64,000 bases of DNA from Pycnopodia helianthoides (Eukaryota > Echinodermata > Asteroidea > Forcipulatida > Asteriidae). The stretch covers positions 4,249,371 through 4,313,370 of the forward strand of contig CM063246.1 of NCBI GenBank assembly GCA_032158295.1. Direction: 5' to 3'. The notes under the pieces were generated by a model. That model worked only from the letters and a program-made list of their open reading frames with translations. It did not search any database and had not been told where the DNA came from. Below are positions 1-10,472 of this stretch, piece by piece. Position numbers and translations under genes: made by a program. Each line of letters starts with the position of its first letter. Position 1 is the first letter of the stretch.

Positions 1-152
1 TCAGATTCAAATATTTTAGTGAGAAATGACCTCTATCTCATAAATTGTGTTACTTCAGAAGGAGTGATTTCTCACAATGTTTTATACTATCAGCAGCTCT
101 CAGGTGCTCCTTGCCAAATAAGTTTTTATGGAAATATACTTCGTGAGTAATT
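1..152 (-). mobile_element. Family E hairpin element, fragment at window edge
   Basis: The reverse complement matches the interior of the copy at 37303-37698 (TTATACTATCAGCAGCTCTC, TTTCTCACAATGTTTTATAC). The other half lies outside the window. Confidence 0.6.
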
Positions 153-159
153 ACTTCAA

Positions 160-275
160 GTATCCCAGGGCTGCCTATCCCAAGGACACAAGTGCCTCTA
201 CCAGGACCCAAACCCACAGTCTAGCGACCCTAGAACTTGAGTCCCGTGGGCTTGACTGCTCAACCACAACACTCC
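160..275 (-). repeat. tRNA-derived SINE fragment
   Basis: The reverse strand shows a degraded B box and tRNA-like body next to a segment with CCAAGGACACAAGTG, which also flanks other SINE copies here. Confidence 0.4.
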
Positions 276-281
276 TAATCA

Positions 282-451
282 GGGCCCAATTTCATAGAGC
301 TGCTTAAGCAGAAAATAATCACTTAACAATTTTTTTCTAAGCAGAAATATACAGGATACCAGTCACAAATTATACATGTGACATGGTGGTTTGGCCGGTA
401 ACCGTATTCTGGTAAGCTTAATTTTGTGCTTAAGCAGCTTTATGAAATGGG
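282..451. mobile_element. Family A hairpin MITE
   Basis: It begins GGGCCCAATTTCATAGAGCT and ends with the inverted GCAGCTTTATGAAATGGG. Inside are repeated GCTTAAGCA/GCTTAGCA motifs and GACTGGTATCC-like sequence. Further copies are at 2303, 8746, 22505, 27466, 31518, 53789 and 57468. Confidence 0.75.
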
Positions 452-752
452 AGACTTTTGAGCGTATATGTCAGCAGACATACCAGGTAAAATTCCACTG
501 TTTACGTAGTTCTAAGCCTGCGCACATTGCCGAGAATAATAGATTTACCAGGTAAGTCTGCTGCCACCTAGTGTCCCATTGGGCCCTGAATTCAAACATT
601 TTTGTGTTGGGTTTCCATAGACTTAAGTAATTTTGATGCAAAACTGCCTCTTTTTGTTCGTTCAGGTGATGATCACAAAAATCATTCCACATGGCTGATG
701 GTCTTTACCTTGGTCATTAATTGCTTGCATTTTTTGTATTTCCCCTCGGCAG

Positions 753-873
753 ATTGTCTCTCAGAGCCAGTCAGTGGTTGCAGTGTCCGATGCTGGCACT
801 GTGTCCGATACCATGGGGCAAGCTTTCATCCAAGGAATAGAGGGCACAGGTCATCAGAACATCACTATACAAG
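753..873 (+). CDS. CTCF: CTCF-like gene, first visible coding exon
   Basis: The acceptor is TTTCCCCTCGGCAG and the donor is CAAG|GTGAGC. It encodes 40 residues plus one base (phase 1), beginning IVSQSQSVVAVSDAGTVSD. The reading frame is open at its 5' border, so an upstream exon outside the window must exist. Nothing between 1 and 752 looks like a better coding exon. Confidence 0.75.
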
Positions 874-3800
874 GTGAGCGTCAAGCACTCTATCTTCCAC
901 ACACCCTCTTCCACTGGCTATCGGTGTCATACTGCATCTGAATCCAGCAACTTTGGCTATGGCTATGGGCATGGCCGATGGCTGCAGCTACAGTGTTGAA
1001 GAATAGGCTTTTTCAGTGGTCTGGCCAAAGCTGCTGCCAAAGCCGGACATGGCCTCACATTCCTAGTGCAATTAGTCAATACACCTTGGCCAAATTTCGA
1101 GGCTCTGCTCTGTAAGCAAAAATTTAGAACTTGTGGAAAAATCAACATTTCACAGGATAGCAATGAGTATCTCTTCATGGTCTCAGCCTTCTGGTTTCAG
1201 TCTTGAACCTTCTGTTCTCTGTCTCAGTCTTGGTCTTTAGCTGTCAGGTCTCGACAACAACACCGGTAACACCTCAAGTTTTTCGATCAGTATGCTCTGA
1301 TCATCTTCAGGAGGAAAAAGAAGAAGCTGATCAGAGCATACTGGTCAAAACGTTGAGTTGTTACCCAAGGGTTCTTTTCATACCACCATAGAGATTTTGT
1401 TTACATGGTGGTACTACAGACCTTACTAAATTGTATCTCCACCTGCAAAGTTTCAAATCTACTCATGTACATGGTGTTACCGCAAACCGTACTAGATTGT
1501 ATCTCCACCATGCAAAGTTTCAAATCCTACTCATGTCCATGGTGTTACTGCAAACCTACTAGATTGTATCTCCACCATGCAAAGTTTCAAATCCTACTCA
1601 TGTACATGGTGTTACTGCAAACCTTACTAGATTGTATCTCCACCATGCAAAGTTCATCCTACTCATGTACATGGTGTTACTGCAAACCTTACTAGATTGT
1701 ATCTCCACCATGCAAAGTTTCAAATCCTACTCATGTACATGGTGTTACTGCAAACCTTACTAGATTGTACCTTCATCATGCAAAGTTTCAAATCCTACTC
1801 ATGTCCATGGTGTTACTGCAAACCTTACTAGATTGTATCTCCACCATGCAAAGTTTCAAATCCTACTCATGTCCATGGTGTTACTGCAAACCTTACTAGA
1901 TTGTATCTCCACCATGCAAAGTTTCAAATCCTACTCATGTCCATGGTGTTACTGCAAACCTTACTAGATTGTATCTCCACCATGCAAAGTTTCAAATCCT
2001 ACTCATGTCCATGGTGTTACTGCAAACCTTACTAGATTGTATCTCCACCATGCAAAGTTTCAAATCCTACTTAAGAACTTATTGAAAATAGTCCAAGGCA
2101 GGTGACAGCCGTCTCTTTTTGTTGTTGCTTCATTGAATACACTTCTCATGAACAGTGAATAATTCACTGAATGACCACCAATGTGTTTCCTCCTGTCCAG
2201 TACAATTACATTATTGACTTATACGGATTTTATTAGCTGCAATAATGGACCCTTCCCATGAAACATGTGAATTGCACATCACGCTTGGGACTAACACTAC
2301 TCGGCCCAATTTCATAGAGCTGCTTAAGCACAAAAAGTAGCTAAGCAAAACAAAATTATGCTTACCAGAATAAGGTTACCGGCCAAACTGCCATGTCACA
2401 TGTACAATTTGTGACTGGTATCCTGCTGATTTCTGCTTAGCAGAAAATTGTTAGGCAATATTTGCTGCTTAAGCAGCTCTATGAAATTGGGCCCTGGTTG
2501 GCAAAATGGGGGAACATTGTGCCTTTTTTGTATGGAGACTGTTGGTGGCGGGATGGACACGCATTCGTGCATCTGCATAGGAGTGCACAACTGTATGGCG
2601 TTTGCCAACCAACACTTTCTGTACGCATGCTTGAATGTAATAAACTTATTTCATGGGAATGGCTAACTGCATCGGGGGGTAAAAGGATTATTTGTGCTTT
2701 TACCTACACTAATGTTTAAAAGCATGGTATGCTCGGTGCTTTCCTGTGGAAAAAATCCGTAGGTATACTACTCGAGTGGGATTCGAACCTACTTATTTAG
2801 ATCATTGGCAAGTGTTGGAATTGATCTCAATGTCACTGCATTGTAAAAGGTAGACTGGTCCCCTGTCTTTGTCCTTGCGGCAAAGGCAGGCAAAAAGACG
2901 GGCACTGGTCTTACAGACCCAATTATTTCATTGGATAAACATGCAGTGATGTAAGCTTTCCATATCTGCACTTTGATTGGTATGCTCCAAAGTGATGTAG
3001 TTTGTGTGTCATAAAAGACTACGAATCTCCGTCCCTGTGAATGGGATGCGAGGTCAAAGGTACATCTGGCAGGATCCTGGTGCTCAAGGCCGGTATCTGG
3101 CGTTATTCACGAGACTCAAAGTGTGACAGCAGATGTTCAGTCTACGACAAAAAAGGGCACCTTAAAAGAAACCAGATACTTTCTTAATAAATGTAGTAAC
3201 AAGAAGATTAACAAGATCTTCTGTCTCTGTTTCCAGGACTTGAAGGTCTTCAGAACATGGAGGGAGAGCAAGTCGTCATGGTGCAGCATGTAGATCAACA
3301 CGGCAACATGGTGCAGCAACAACAGCAGGTAGGACCATCTCTGTCGTTGTTTTTAATTTATTTTGTATAATCCATTTGCTTGTATTCAGTGCCTTGAGGC
3401 AGAGCCGATCTGCAACTGCTTGCGCTTTATACAGGCATGCAACTTTTCCTCGGATCAGCTGATTTCCTCTTTTTTTATTCTCAGTTTTACCATTCAAAAT
3501 TGAAAAATACTGTACAAAATCATTGAAATTTTGTAATTTCCTCTTTTTTGGTGAAGTTACAGTTGCATGCCTGTTGATGGGATCTTTACACTGTAAACAC
3601 AAGCCATAGCGTCGTAAATACAAGGCATTTTTATAAACATGTTAAAAGTTACTTAACAGTTGCTTTCAGTTTCACACATTTTTAAAAACTCAAAATCCGC
3701 ATCAAATTATTTTTATTTTAAGCTTCATGTTCAGAGTCTTTACGACGAGTTGTTTATTAGTATTTCTTCTCACAGTACTGCCTGAAACTCCATATGCTTT

Positions 3801-6800
3801 TGTCTTAAAAGGTCGAAAATGCACAGGAAAGTCCTGTTCGATGCAGAAAAACATGGCTGACAAACACAGCATGACATTGTGAAGGCTGCTGGAATACTAT
3901 ACGACCATATAAGGGCAATCAGGCTTTTATCAATGATGCAATGTTTTTAAAGTTATTATAGCTATTATAGCTACGTGATTATCCGTAGCTTGGCGTTTGA
4001 AGGGTTTGTGTGTACTACGAATAAACGCGTAGCTCGGCGGTTATGGCTTAAGCCTAAGTCGCGTCCGAGTTATGAGACTTCTGCTCTGGCTATGGCTATG
4101 GTAGTTGGCTGCAGCGTCAATATTGAAGAACGGAACTTTTCAGCGATCCATCCATAGCCTCTGTCAAAGCCAATCAATTCAGACACAGCTTTACCAAAGA
4201 AGTTATAAATTCATATTCATTTTGTTTTCTTTCTCTGTAGGTGCTTATGGTGGCCATGCAGAATGATAACAACACTGGTGCACCAGTCAGCATGGTAGGA
4301 AACAGCATCGTCTATGAGAATAGCCAAGGTCAACAGTTCATTCCTGTCTCCCAAGATGGCTCTCAGATTGCCTTTACTCAGGTAGGTTTCATTGTTTTGG
4401 GGGTCTTTTTTCATATGAGATATCGCCCAACTCACTAGGCCAAACGACCACTTCAAGGTCAGGGCTACACGTAACTGATTTGGGCTGTCCACCCAAATCA
4501 ACTGTCACCAGGGGCACGTTGCCACCTACTCCTGGGGCTGAAACAGGGTTATATCCCCTTCACAGTCCATAAGGCATGGGTATCATCCACTATGAGCCTG
4601 GCTGGTAGAGAAGAATGCAATACCTAATAACTTTTTATGAAGCAATTATGGTTTAGTGCTTTGTTCAAGGGCACAAGTTTCATGACCAGGATTCGAACCC
4701 ACACTCTGCTGCTGACAACACTAGAGCTTGGAAAGCTCCTGTTGAATGGCCTATTTCACTATCTCTATAATCACCATAAAGATATTGTTTCACAGCAAAA
4801 TAAGTAATTGAAAATGTCGTGCTTATTGAAATCTCTGCCATATAATCCAAAAATAATGGAGATCGGCCATTAAATGTCAAAGTTCTTGGTCTTTGTTTCC
4901 TCAGTGTGATCTGTAAACTCAAACACTTTTTTGTACACAGCCATATGGCACTCTGAAATGTTTGGCATTTCAGATCTTTCCAGTCCAATTTGATGGGATT
5001 GCATGATAACACACTTATCTTATTTAACATTCATTGGAAAGATCTGATCTTCCTTTTTCAAACCATTGTAAATTTGGGTATGGAGGATGAACATGGACAA
5101 AACTACAGCTTCATAACAAAATGGCCTTTGTGCTCAGGCTTGAGTGTTATTTTGTGGGTAAGCTTGGACAACAAAAGTCGGCAATGGTAAAGAAGGTGTA
5201 TGAGTGCAGTTGACAAAAGTTGCCTATGGTAAGGAAGAGGTAAAAACCTCTGCATAAACTAAATCCTTTGGTTTGGGGTTGAACAAAGAAAAATTGACTA
5301 GAGCGGGATTTGAACCAACGACCTCTGGATTAACGTACCGGCGCTCTACCAACTGAGCTATCTACATTGTAGCCCTATGTTGGTGGTCTCCCTATCAATG
5401 TCACACCATATACACACCATATAAACGACTAGTGGAAAATTTCATCAAATTCGTTGGACCTGTTTCAGCGTTTTGCCAAATGTCATTTCTGTTCATATGA
5501 GTGTGCACAAAAATCCCTGGCAAAACATAAACGTTTTTGTCACTGTTTTCACTGAAACAGGACCGACGAATTTGATGAAATTTTCCACAAGTTGGTTATA
5601 TGGTGTGTTTAGTGACAATGATTGTATAGGATTTAGTTTATGCAAATTTCAAAAACAATGATGTACTTTCTTTTTAACAATTTACTTTTTTTTTTTATCT
5701 TACTCATTAGGCTTCTTCAGAGGGTGCAAATAACAGCACGCAGATGTACACAATCATCCAGGCGGATGGTGCAGAGGGCAGTGAGGTCGCAGCTGGTGCC
5801 ACTACCTCCAGTGAGGTCGTCATCGAACCAACTGAGGACGATGAAGAAGAGCGTGCGGTTGCCCAAGCGGCTATCATCCAGGAAGGCAGAGAGCCACCGT
5901 CCTTCATTGAGCTCCAGCCCCGGGGTAATAGCACCATCAAGGAGTCAAAAGAGAAGGTCATCACCATCCGCCGGTCACCACGAAAACGTCCAGCTGAGGT
6001 CGGAGAAGAAGAAGGAGAGGGACTGGTCGTGTCGGAGGAGCATGAAGAGGTCGTTGTTCCGATGAACACCCAGATTGTAATTGTCCGGGAGGTGGTGGAA
6101 GGTGAGGATGGTCAGAGAACCATCCAGGACCATTCGGTTTATGATTTCTACGCCGGGGACAACGACGATGAACCGGTCACCAAACCAAGCCTGGATGAAA
6201 AGGACTCTCCCAGGAAAAGGAAGAAGTACATGGTTCCTAAGTTTGACGACGGCCGTCTCATTGATCAGGTCCTAGGGCGTGCCAAGAAGTCTCCTGCCAG
6301 CCCTCGTGAGCCGAAGGTCCACGAGTGCAACAAGTGCGGCAGAATCTTCCGCACCTCTACACTTCTCCGTAACCACCTTAACACACATACAGGCACCAAG
6401 CCATACAAGTGTGAGGTATGTGAAAAGGCCTTTGGAACCTCAGGAGAGCTGGGTAGACACATGAAGTACATCCACACCCATGAAAAACCACACAAGTGTC
6501 CTCTCTGTGAGTATTACAGCGTAGAGGCCAGTAAGATCAAGCGTCACATGAGGTCCCATACGGGCGAGAAGCCGTACCGATGTACCTTGTGCGACTACGC
6601 CAGCACAGACAACTACAAGCTGAAGCGCCATATGCGAGTTCATACTGGTGAGAAACCGTTTCAGTGCGGGGAGTGCGAGCAGAGTTTCTCCCAGAAGAGT
6701 AGCCTGAAGGAGCATCTGTGGAAGCACGCCGGTTCCCGCCCTGCTCACAGGTGTGAGTACTGCGAAACCACGTTCGGGCGTCATGCCGACATGAAAACCC

Positions 6801-7915
6801 ACATTCGTAAGATGCACACCCAGGGACAGCCTCTCATCTGCAAAGTCTGCGAGAATGGCTTCACAGACCGTTACAGCTTCATGCAGCACCAGAAGACACA
6901 CAAGGGTGAGAAGATCTACCAGTGTCTTGAGTGCGAGTACTCTGCCCCGCAGAAGCGCCACCTGGTCGTCCACATGAGGGTTCACACTGGCGAACGTCCC
7001 TTCCAGTGCGACGATTGCAACGAAACATTTAAGCACAAACAGACCCTAGTCAATCACTTGCAGAAGAAGCACAACATCAATCCGGAGGTAGAGGAGACAG
7101 GTAACCTCCTGAAGCGCAAACGGAGAGACTCAGCCGAGATTGGTGTCTCTCCAAGCAAGAAGGTAACCCGCCGACAAAAAATGGCCATGTCGGAGCAACA
7201 GCACCAGATTGTTGACGAGCATGGGAACACCCTGCAGCTGTCGCAAGAGGATGCCGAAGCTATCCAGGCTGCCATGCAGCAGGGTACGGCGGACGGCACA
7301 CTACAAATCATCCAAGGTGAGGAGGGTGGTCCAGTCACAGTGCTGACTGTCTCTCACAATACAGAGGAATCCATGGAGAACCTGAGCGGCGATGTCGAAT
7401 TTGTCAACGGAGCCATGAGCAACATCCAGCCGCAGCAAGAGCCCCAGGAGCCCCAGGAAGAGGAAGAAATGGCACAGGACATGTTACCCCAGCAGGTCAT
7501 GATGGTTGCACAGGAGGGTCAGTCCACTTCAGCTGCCGAAGGATCAGCCGAAGAATCGGCAGAAGGATCAGCTGAAGGATCCGCTGAAGGATCCGCTGAA
7601 GGATCCGCTGAAGAAGAACCACCGAAGAAGCAAGAAGCGTCCCCAGCGAAGCTGAAGGTCGAGAAGACGGAAAAGAAAAAAACAGTTGCTGCGACAGTCC
7701 CGGATGAGGGCCCCGCTGACGTCGTCATGGCAACGAAGGAGGAAAAGGAGAAGTCGCAGCCTGCGGTAGAGAGCAACCCCAATGTCATCACCCAACAGGA
7801 GTCCATTCTAGTCCCGGCAAATCAGGCAATAAGCCAAGACGCCGAAGAGGAAGAAGAAGATGATGAAGAAGTCCCCGATGATGGAACTATCTACCTCTTT
7901 GTTGAAGAGCAGTGA
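753..7915 (+). CDS. CTCF: CTCF-family zinc-finger protein (3' part; N-terminus off window)
   Basis: Predicted nuclear DNA-binding architectural protein. Visible exons are 753-873, 3237-3328, 4241-4381 and 5711-7915, and their phases join cleanly to give 852 residues with no start codon in view. Seen in order: a Gln/Val-rich, acidic N-terminal region; a YDF triplet (residues about 262-264, context SVYDF); a basic patch (RKRKK); nine C2H2 fingers (about 322-573); a basic stretch (KRKRR); a block containing IVDEHGNTLQLS; an AEGS repeat; and an acidic tail. Helix residues of fingers 1-4 here match human CTCF fingers 2-5 at the DNA-contact positions (for example TSGELGR, EASKIKR, DNYKLKR). Known for CTCF: YDF binds cohesin SA2-SCC1, and fingers 3-7 read the core site. 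Odd: CTCF fingers 1 and 11 are missing and the C-terminus is unlike vertebrate CTCF. Orthology to CTCF rather than to a lineage paralogue is likely but not proven. Confidence 0.88.
1265..1369. repeat. Inverted pair of family J hairpin modules
   Basis: GATCAGTATGCTCTGATCAT and its inverted partner CTGATCAGAGCATACTGGTC flank a purine-rich spacer, with GGTAACACCTCAA and GTTGAGTTGTTACC outside. The module resembles the one at 34612-34652. Confidence 0.5.
1405..2070. repeat. 68-bp minisatellite, about 9.5 copies, in the CTCF-like intron
   Basis: ATTGTATCTCCACC recurs at 1430, 1496, 1563, 1631, 1696, 1764, 1832, 1900, 1968 and 2036. Later units are exactly 68 bp and almost identical, while the first ones are divergent and 65-67 bp long. 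The unit matches part of dispersed family J (near 33838-33895), so it is an amplified piece of that repeat. A 96-aa ORF over the array is an artefact of the repeat. Confidence 0.92.
2303..2494. mobile_element. Family A hairpin MITE
   Basis: Complete copy bounded by GGCCCAATTTCATAGAGCTG and CAGCTCTATGAAATTGGGCC. It lies in the intron of the CTCF-like gene. Confidence 0.85.
2769..2830 (-). repeat. tRNA-derived SINE fragment
   Basis: The reverse strand carries a B box (GGTTCGAATCCCACTCGAGT) without an intact tRNA body. Confidence 0.4.
3237..3328 (+). CDS. CTCF: CTCF-like gene, second visible exon
   Basis: The acceptor is CTGTTTCCAG and the donor is CAGCAG|GTAGG. It contributes two bases that complete a Gly codon, then 30 codons (LEGLQNMEGEQVVMVQHVDQ and on) ending in a Gln run. 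The exon ends in phase 0, matching the next exon. Confidence 0.8.
4241..4381 (+). CDS. CTCF: CTCF-like gene, third visible exon
   Basis: The acceptor is TTTCTCTGTAG and the donor is ACTCAG|GTAGG. It holds exactly 47 codons in phase 0, rich in Gln, Asn and Ser (VLMVAMQNDNNTGAPVSM and on). No domain is recognised. It is probably part of the disordered N-terminal region that precedes the fingers in CTCF proteins. Confidence 0.8.
4655..4745 (-). repeat. tRNA-derived SINE fragment
   Basis: The reverse strand has a B-box-like GGGTTCGAATCCTGGTCATG followed by CTTGTGCCCTTGAAC, as in other SINE copies here. Confidence 0.45.
5270..5395 (-). repeat. tRNA-derived SINE
   Basis: The reverse strand has an A box (TAGCTCAGTTGGTAGAGCGC) and B box (GGTTCAAATCCCGCTC), then the tail CTAGTCAATTTTTCTTTGTT. 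The acceptor stem does not pair, so it is a SINE head rather than a tRNA gene. It shares flanking sequence (GGGAGACC, CAACATAGG) with 31772-31885 and 37228-37302. Confidence 0.7.
5711..7915 (+). CDS. CTCF: CTCF-like gene, last exon with YDF motif and all zinc fingers
   Basis: This single 2.2-kb exon follows a T-rich acceptor ending CATTAG and runs to a TGA stop. It encodes an acidic linker, SVYDF at 6140-6148, nine tandem C2H2 fingers (6320-7072), the IVDEHGNTLQLS block near 7200, an in-frame 12-bp repeat at about 7537-7613 and the acidic C-terminus. Finger linkers are mostly HTGEKPF/Y-type. Keeping all fingers in one exon differs from vertebrate CTCF, whose fingers are spread over many exons. 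A duplication of this exon would create a gene like the one at 21381-22481. Confidence 0.9.
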   Translation, partial: ASSEGANNSTQMYTIIQADGAEGSEVAAGATTSSEVVIEPTEDDEEERAVAQAAIIQEGREPPSFIELQPRGNSTIKESKEKVITIRRSPRKRPAEVGEEEGEGLVVSEEHEEVVVPMNTQIVIVREVVEGEDGQRTIQDHSVYDFYAGDNDDEPVTKPSLDEKDSPRKRKKYMVPKFDDGRLIDQVLGRAKKSPASPREPKVHECNKCGRIFRTSTLLRNHLNTHTGTKPYKCEVCEKAFGTSGELGRHMKYIHTHEKPHKCPLCEYYSVEASKIKRHMRSHTGEKPYRCTLCDYASTDNYKLKRHMRVHTGEKPFQCGECEQSFSQKSSLKEHLWKHAGSRPAHRCEYCETTFGRHADMKTHIRKMHTQGQPLICKVCENGFTDRYSFMQHQKTHKGEKIYQCLECEYSAPQKRHLVVHMRVHTGERPFQCDDCNETFKHKQTLVNHLQKKHNINPEVEETGNLLKRKRRDSAEIGVSPSKKVTRRQKMAMSEQQHQIVDEHGNTLQLSQEDAEAIQAAMQQGTADGTLQIIQGEEGGPVTVLTVSHNTEESMENLSGDVEFVNGAMSNIQPQQEPQEPQEEEEMAQDMLPQQVMMVAQEGQSTSAAEGSAEESAEGSAEGSAEGSAEGSAEEEPPKKQEASPAKLKVEKTEKKKTVAATVPDEGPADVVMATKEEKEKSQPAVESNPNVITQQESILVPANQAISQDAEEEEEDDEEVPDDGTIYLFVEEQ
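7537..7613 (+). repeat. In-frame 12-bp tandem repeat coding for AEGS
   Basis: Copies of GGATCCGCTGAA (three perfect, several imperfect) encode a Gly-Ser-Ala-Glu repeat in the disordered tail of the CTCF-like protein. Length polymorphism is likely. Confidence 0.85.
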
Positions 7916-8745
7916 TCAGGGGACCAGTCTTCAAGTTGACTTTTGTGTATATTCATTCTTTAAACGATTTCTTCATTCAATTGTTATTAAGTGTCAAAAG
8001 CCTGTAATTTTTAACAACCATCTTTAAAAATGCGAACTTTTATTGTCCAAAGCTACAAGTAGTGTTTAATCAGTGTCCGTTATTCACTGCAAATTCCCAA
8101 ATTTGTAGCATCGGAAACATTTCCTGTGTGATCGGAGATGGGGAGGTTTGAATCTCGCAGAGAGCGGCTGGTGAATCTATTTAGCAGTGTAAACTTACCA
8201 TCACTTTGTGAAATCCAATCGAAAAACAACCACTGAACTGGAAGTTTTGCAAGTGTAGATATTAGGTTAATTGATTATTGTATTTGTAATGTATCTTTTT
8301 AATTGATTGCTTTTTTGAGCGATATCATTTGTAACGTCCTCACGCGTTACGAGGATGTGACAGCAAACAGTGCCTATAGTCTATGTCTGAAGCTCAGTGT
8401 TTTGCCATGCTACTTTTCTGTGGCCACCTTGTTCATTTTTGTTCTTCTTTTTTTTAGCGTTACTGCGAGTATTTGTCATAAAATGAATGTAATTTTGTGT
8501 CATGTGCTTGGATTAGTTTTTTACCCCATGACCTAAAAGAACTTAGAATTTGGACGTGTATAGGGTTATAACCACTGTACAATGTGTGGAGCTGTTATGT
8601 GCATCAGTTTATGTGCCGAGTTTAAAAAAGTGAATCAATCACAATATCATATTTTCACCCACACACTCTGCTCGTTCACAAAAAGAAATTCTTTTAGCAA
8701 TGTATTGGCACATGTACACTCCAATTATTAAGAAATCACTGGCCT
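7916..8745 (+). other. 3' UTR and downstream of the CTCF-like gene
   Basis: AT-rich sequence without repeats that I recognise, probably 3' UTR. Its end is not determined. Confidence 0.4.
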
Positions 8746-8942
8746 GGGCCCAATTTCATAGAGCTGCTTAGCACAAAAATTTGCTTAGCATGAAATTTTT
8801 GCCTTGATAAAAACAGGATTATTAGCCAAATTTCCACGTGATTTTCAGCTGAATACCATTAACAAGCAATATGCAACAAATGGAAATTTGGTTGGTAATC
8901 CTGTTTTTGCATATTTTCGAGCAGCTCTATGTAATTGGGCCC
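8746..8942. mobile_element. Family A hairpin MITE, strongly palindromic copy
   Basis: Runs from GGGCCCAATTTCATAGAGCT to GCAGCTCTATGTAATTGGGC. The internal arms GCCAAATTTCCACGTG and its partner TGGAAATTTGGTTGG also pair. Confidence 0.85.
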
Positions 8943-8944
8943 TG

Positions 8945-9112
8945 ATGCTTCTTTTGCGAAAGGGCAAGGGCACAGAGGCGTTTTCTCCTCGGTAGGGGGC
9001 GCCTCTAGGGGGAAATTGTAAATTTCTACTGGAACAGTTCAAGGGGCACCAAGGCAATGACCAGGGGCAACGGATGCAGTCGTTGCCTCCGTGAAGTATC
9101 GGGCCTGAATTC
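8945..9112. mobile_element. Family H element, diverged copy
   Basis: It shares GGGGCACCAAGGC, CCAGGGGCAAC and GTTGCCTCCGTG with the better copies at 23433, 26744 and 54712, but the terminal sequences are eroded. Confidence 0.5.
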
Positions 9113-9424
9113 ACAGCTTCAGCACCACTTTATTTAAAGACCAATTAATTTGTGTGTTTTTTTTCTCTGTGTTCAATTTTTTAATCCTTCATTGTATATA
9201 ATCAAGAACTTTAAACATTCTTTAAATACCAGTTTGAAACTCAAAGTGTTTGAAAGTTTGATGTAGACGTTTAGTTTGAAATAGAAGTAAGTGAACCGAT
9301 AATGGTGAAGTTTGAATTTTTCAGTTTTCTCCCCATTTTTTGTTTTGTCATATTCAAAAACATCATTAAAATGTACGACACCGGTTTGTGGAAGAGAGAA
9401 AATAGTAGTGACTAAATAGTTGTA

Positions 9425-9430
9425 AATAAA
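9425..9430 (+). terminator. Possible polyadenylation signal for the CTCF-like gene
   Basis: AATAAA lies 1.5 kb after the stop codon in AT-rich, presumably 3'-UTR sequence. Other AATAAA hexamers occur further on (near 12800 and 13143), so the true transcript end is undecided. Confidence 0.25.
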
Positions 9431-10350
9431 TCAAAAACATTCAGGTAAAATCCAGTTTAAAGATAAGTAAAATGTCTTATTTATCACGCATAAAGCAGAT
9501 TTTCAGATTAATCGCTACTTTCAAGTTGTATATTACAAGCAAGTTAAACTTTTTGAACCTTTAAGTTCTCTACTAGTGGAACGTTGCATAATGTAGCTTA
9601 GTGACACAATGAGATAATTGTACATAAAGAACAGGTTGGGTTGTCTCATTACAGATGGGTACGACATTGGGTAACAACCAAATTTCAAATTGTGAAACTT
9701 TTGTCCTTATTTCTCATAAAATGTTAATTTGGTTCAGACACAAATAATGCCAAGACCATTTCTACTGAAAATGCTCTAATCGTTGAGAAAATATTGATAT
9801 TTCTAAAAATCCTTAATTTCCATGATAATTTGAAATTTAATAATACTAGAGTTTATGCACTTTGATTGGAGGCAGACTGGTCAAGTTGGGGTGTACTTAC
9901 ATGTGATATAAAGACTGGCTCTGGGAATTAGCGATTAAATGGCCCCCAAACACGCATATTGTTGTTAAAAAGTTCTGTATGCACTGTGCATGTTGTGTGG
10001 GGATTTCTCAAATCAACTGTTACCTTTGTGAATGTTTTAGGTTTTTTTTTATTTTGGCAAGAGATGGTCGGTGCAGCGTGCACGCGCATAACACGCATAT
10101 GCGTGAACGTGCAGACAATGTATAAATTTAGGGTAGCGGGTACGCACATGAAACCAACATAATGCAAATCATCAAGCCGAACACCAACCAAAGTATTTCC
10201 ATATATGGTATTGTTAATTTTAAAAGCTCATAGTCTGATGGGTTAGGTACCACACACAAATTGTGCAGCTTAAAGAATGGCCCTTGTACTTAAAAAAAAC
10301 AATTCTGAAAAATATCAGCAAAAGAAAAATCATATATTTATGATATTTAG
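9431..10350. other. AT-rich spacer without recognised features
   Basis: I see no coding exon, repeat copy or RNA gene in this stretch beyond short homopolymers. Confidence 0.4.
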
Positions 10351-10356
10351 TAATGG

Positions 10357-10472
10357 GAATAACAGTGTGAGGACACGGTCTTCACTGCAGGGTAATGACC
10401 TTGCTGTCGGCTCGGTCCATTAACAGCGCCCACGCGCAGTGAAGACCACCAGGTCCTCGCACTGTTATTCCC
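10357..10472. mobile_element. Short hairpin MITE (about 115 bp)
   Basis: The terminal inverted repeats are GGGAATAACAGTGTGAGGAC and GTCCTCGCACTGTTATTCCC, with inner GTCTTCACTGC and GCAGTGAAGAC also paired. Confidence 0.75.

Noticed and set aside
1405..1695. 96-aa ORF with internally repetitive sequence
   Set aside because: It is the translation of the 68-bp minisatellite. The frame shifts between units and no family is matched.
5270..5395. tRNA gene on the minus strand
   Set aside because: A and B boxes are good but the acceptor stem does not pair, and the same unit with the same flanks occurs at 31772 and 37228. It is a SINE head.
6440..7036. 198-aa ORF on the minus strand
   Set aside because: Antisense shadow of the zinc-finger exon. 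The + frame has clear finger motifs.
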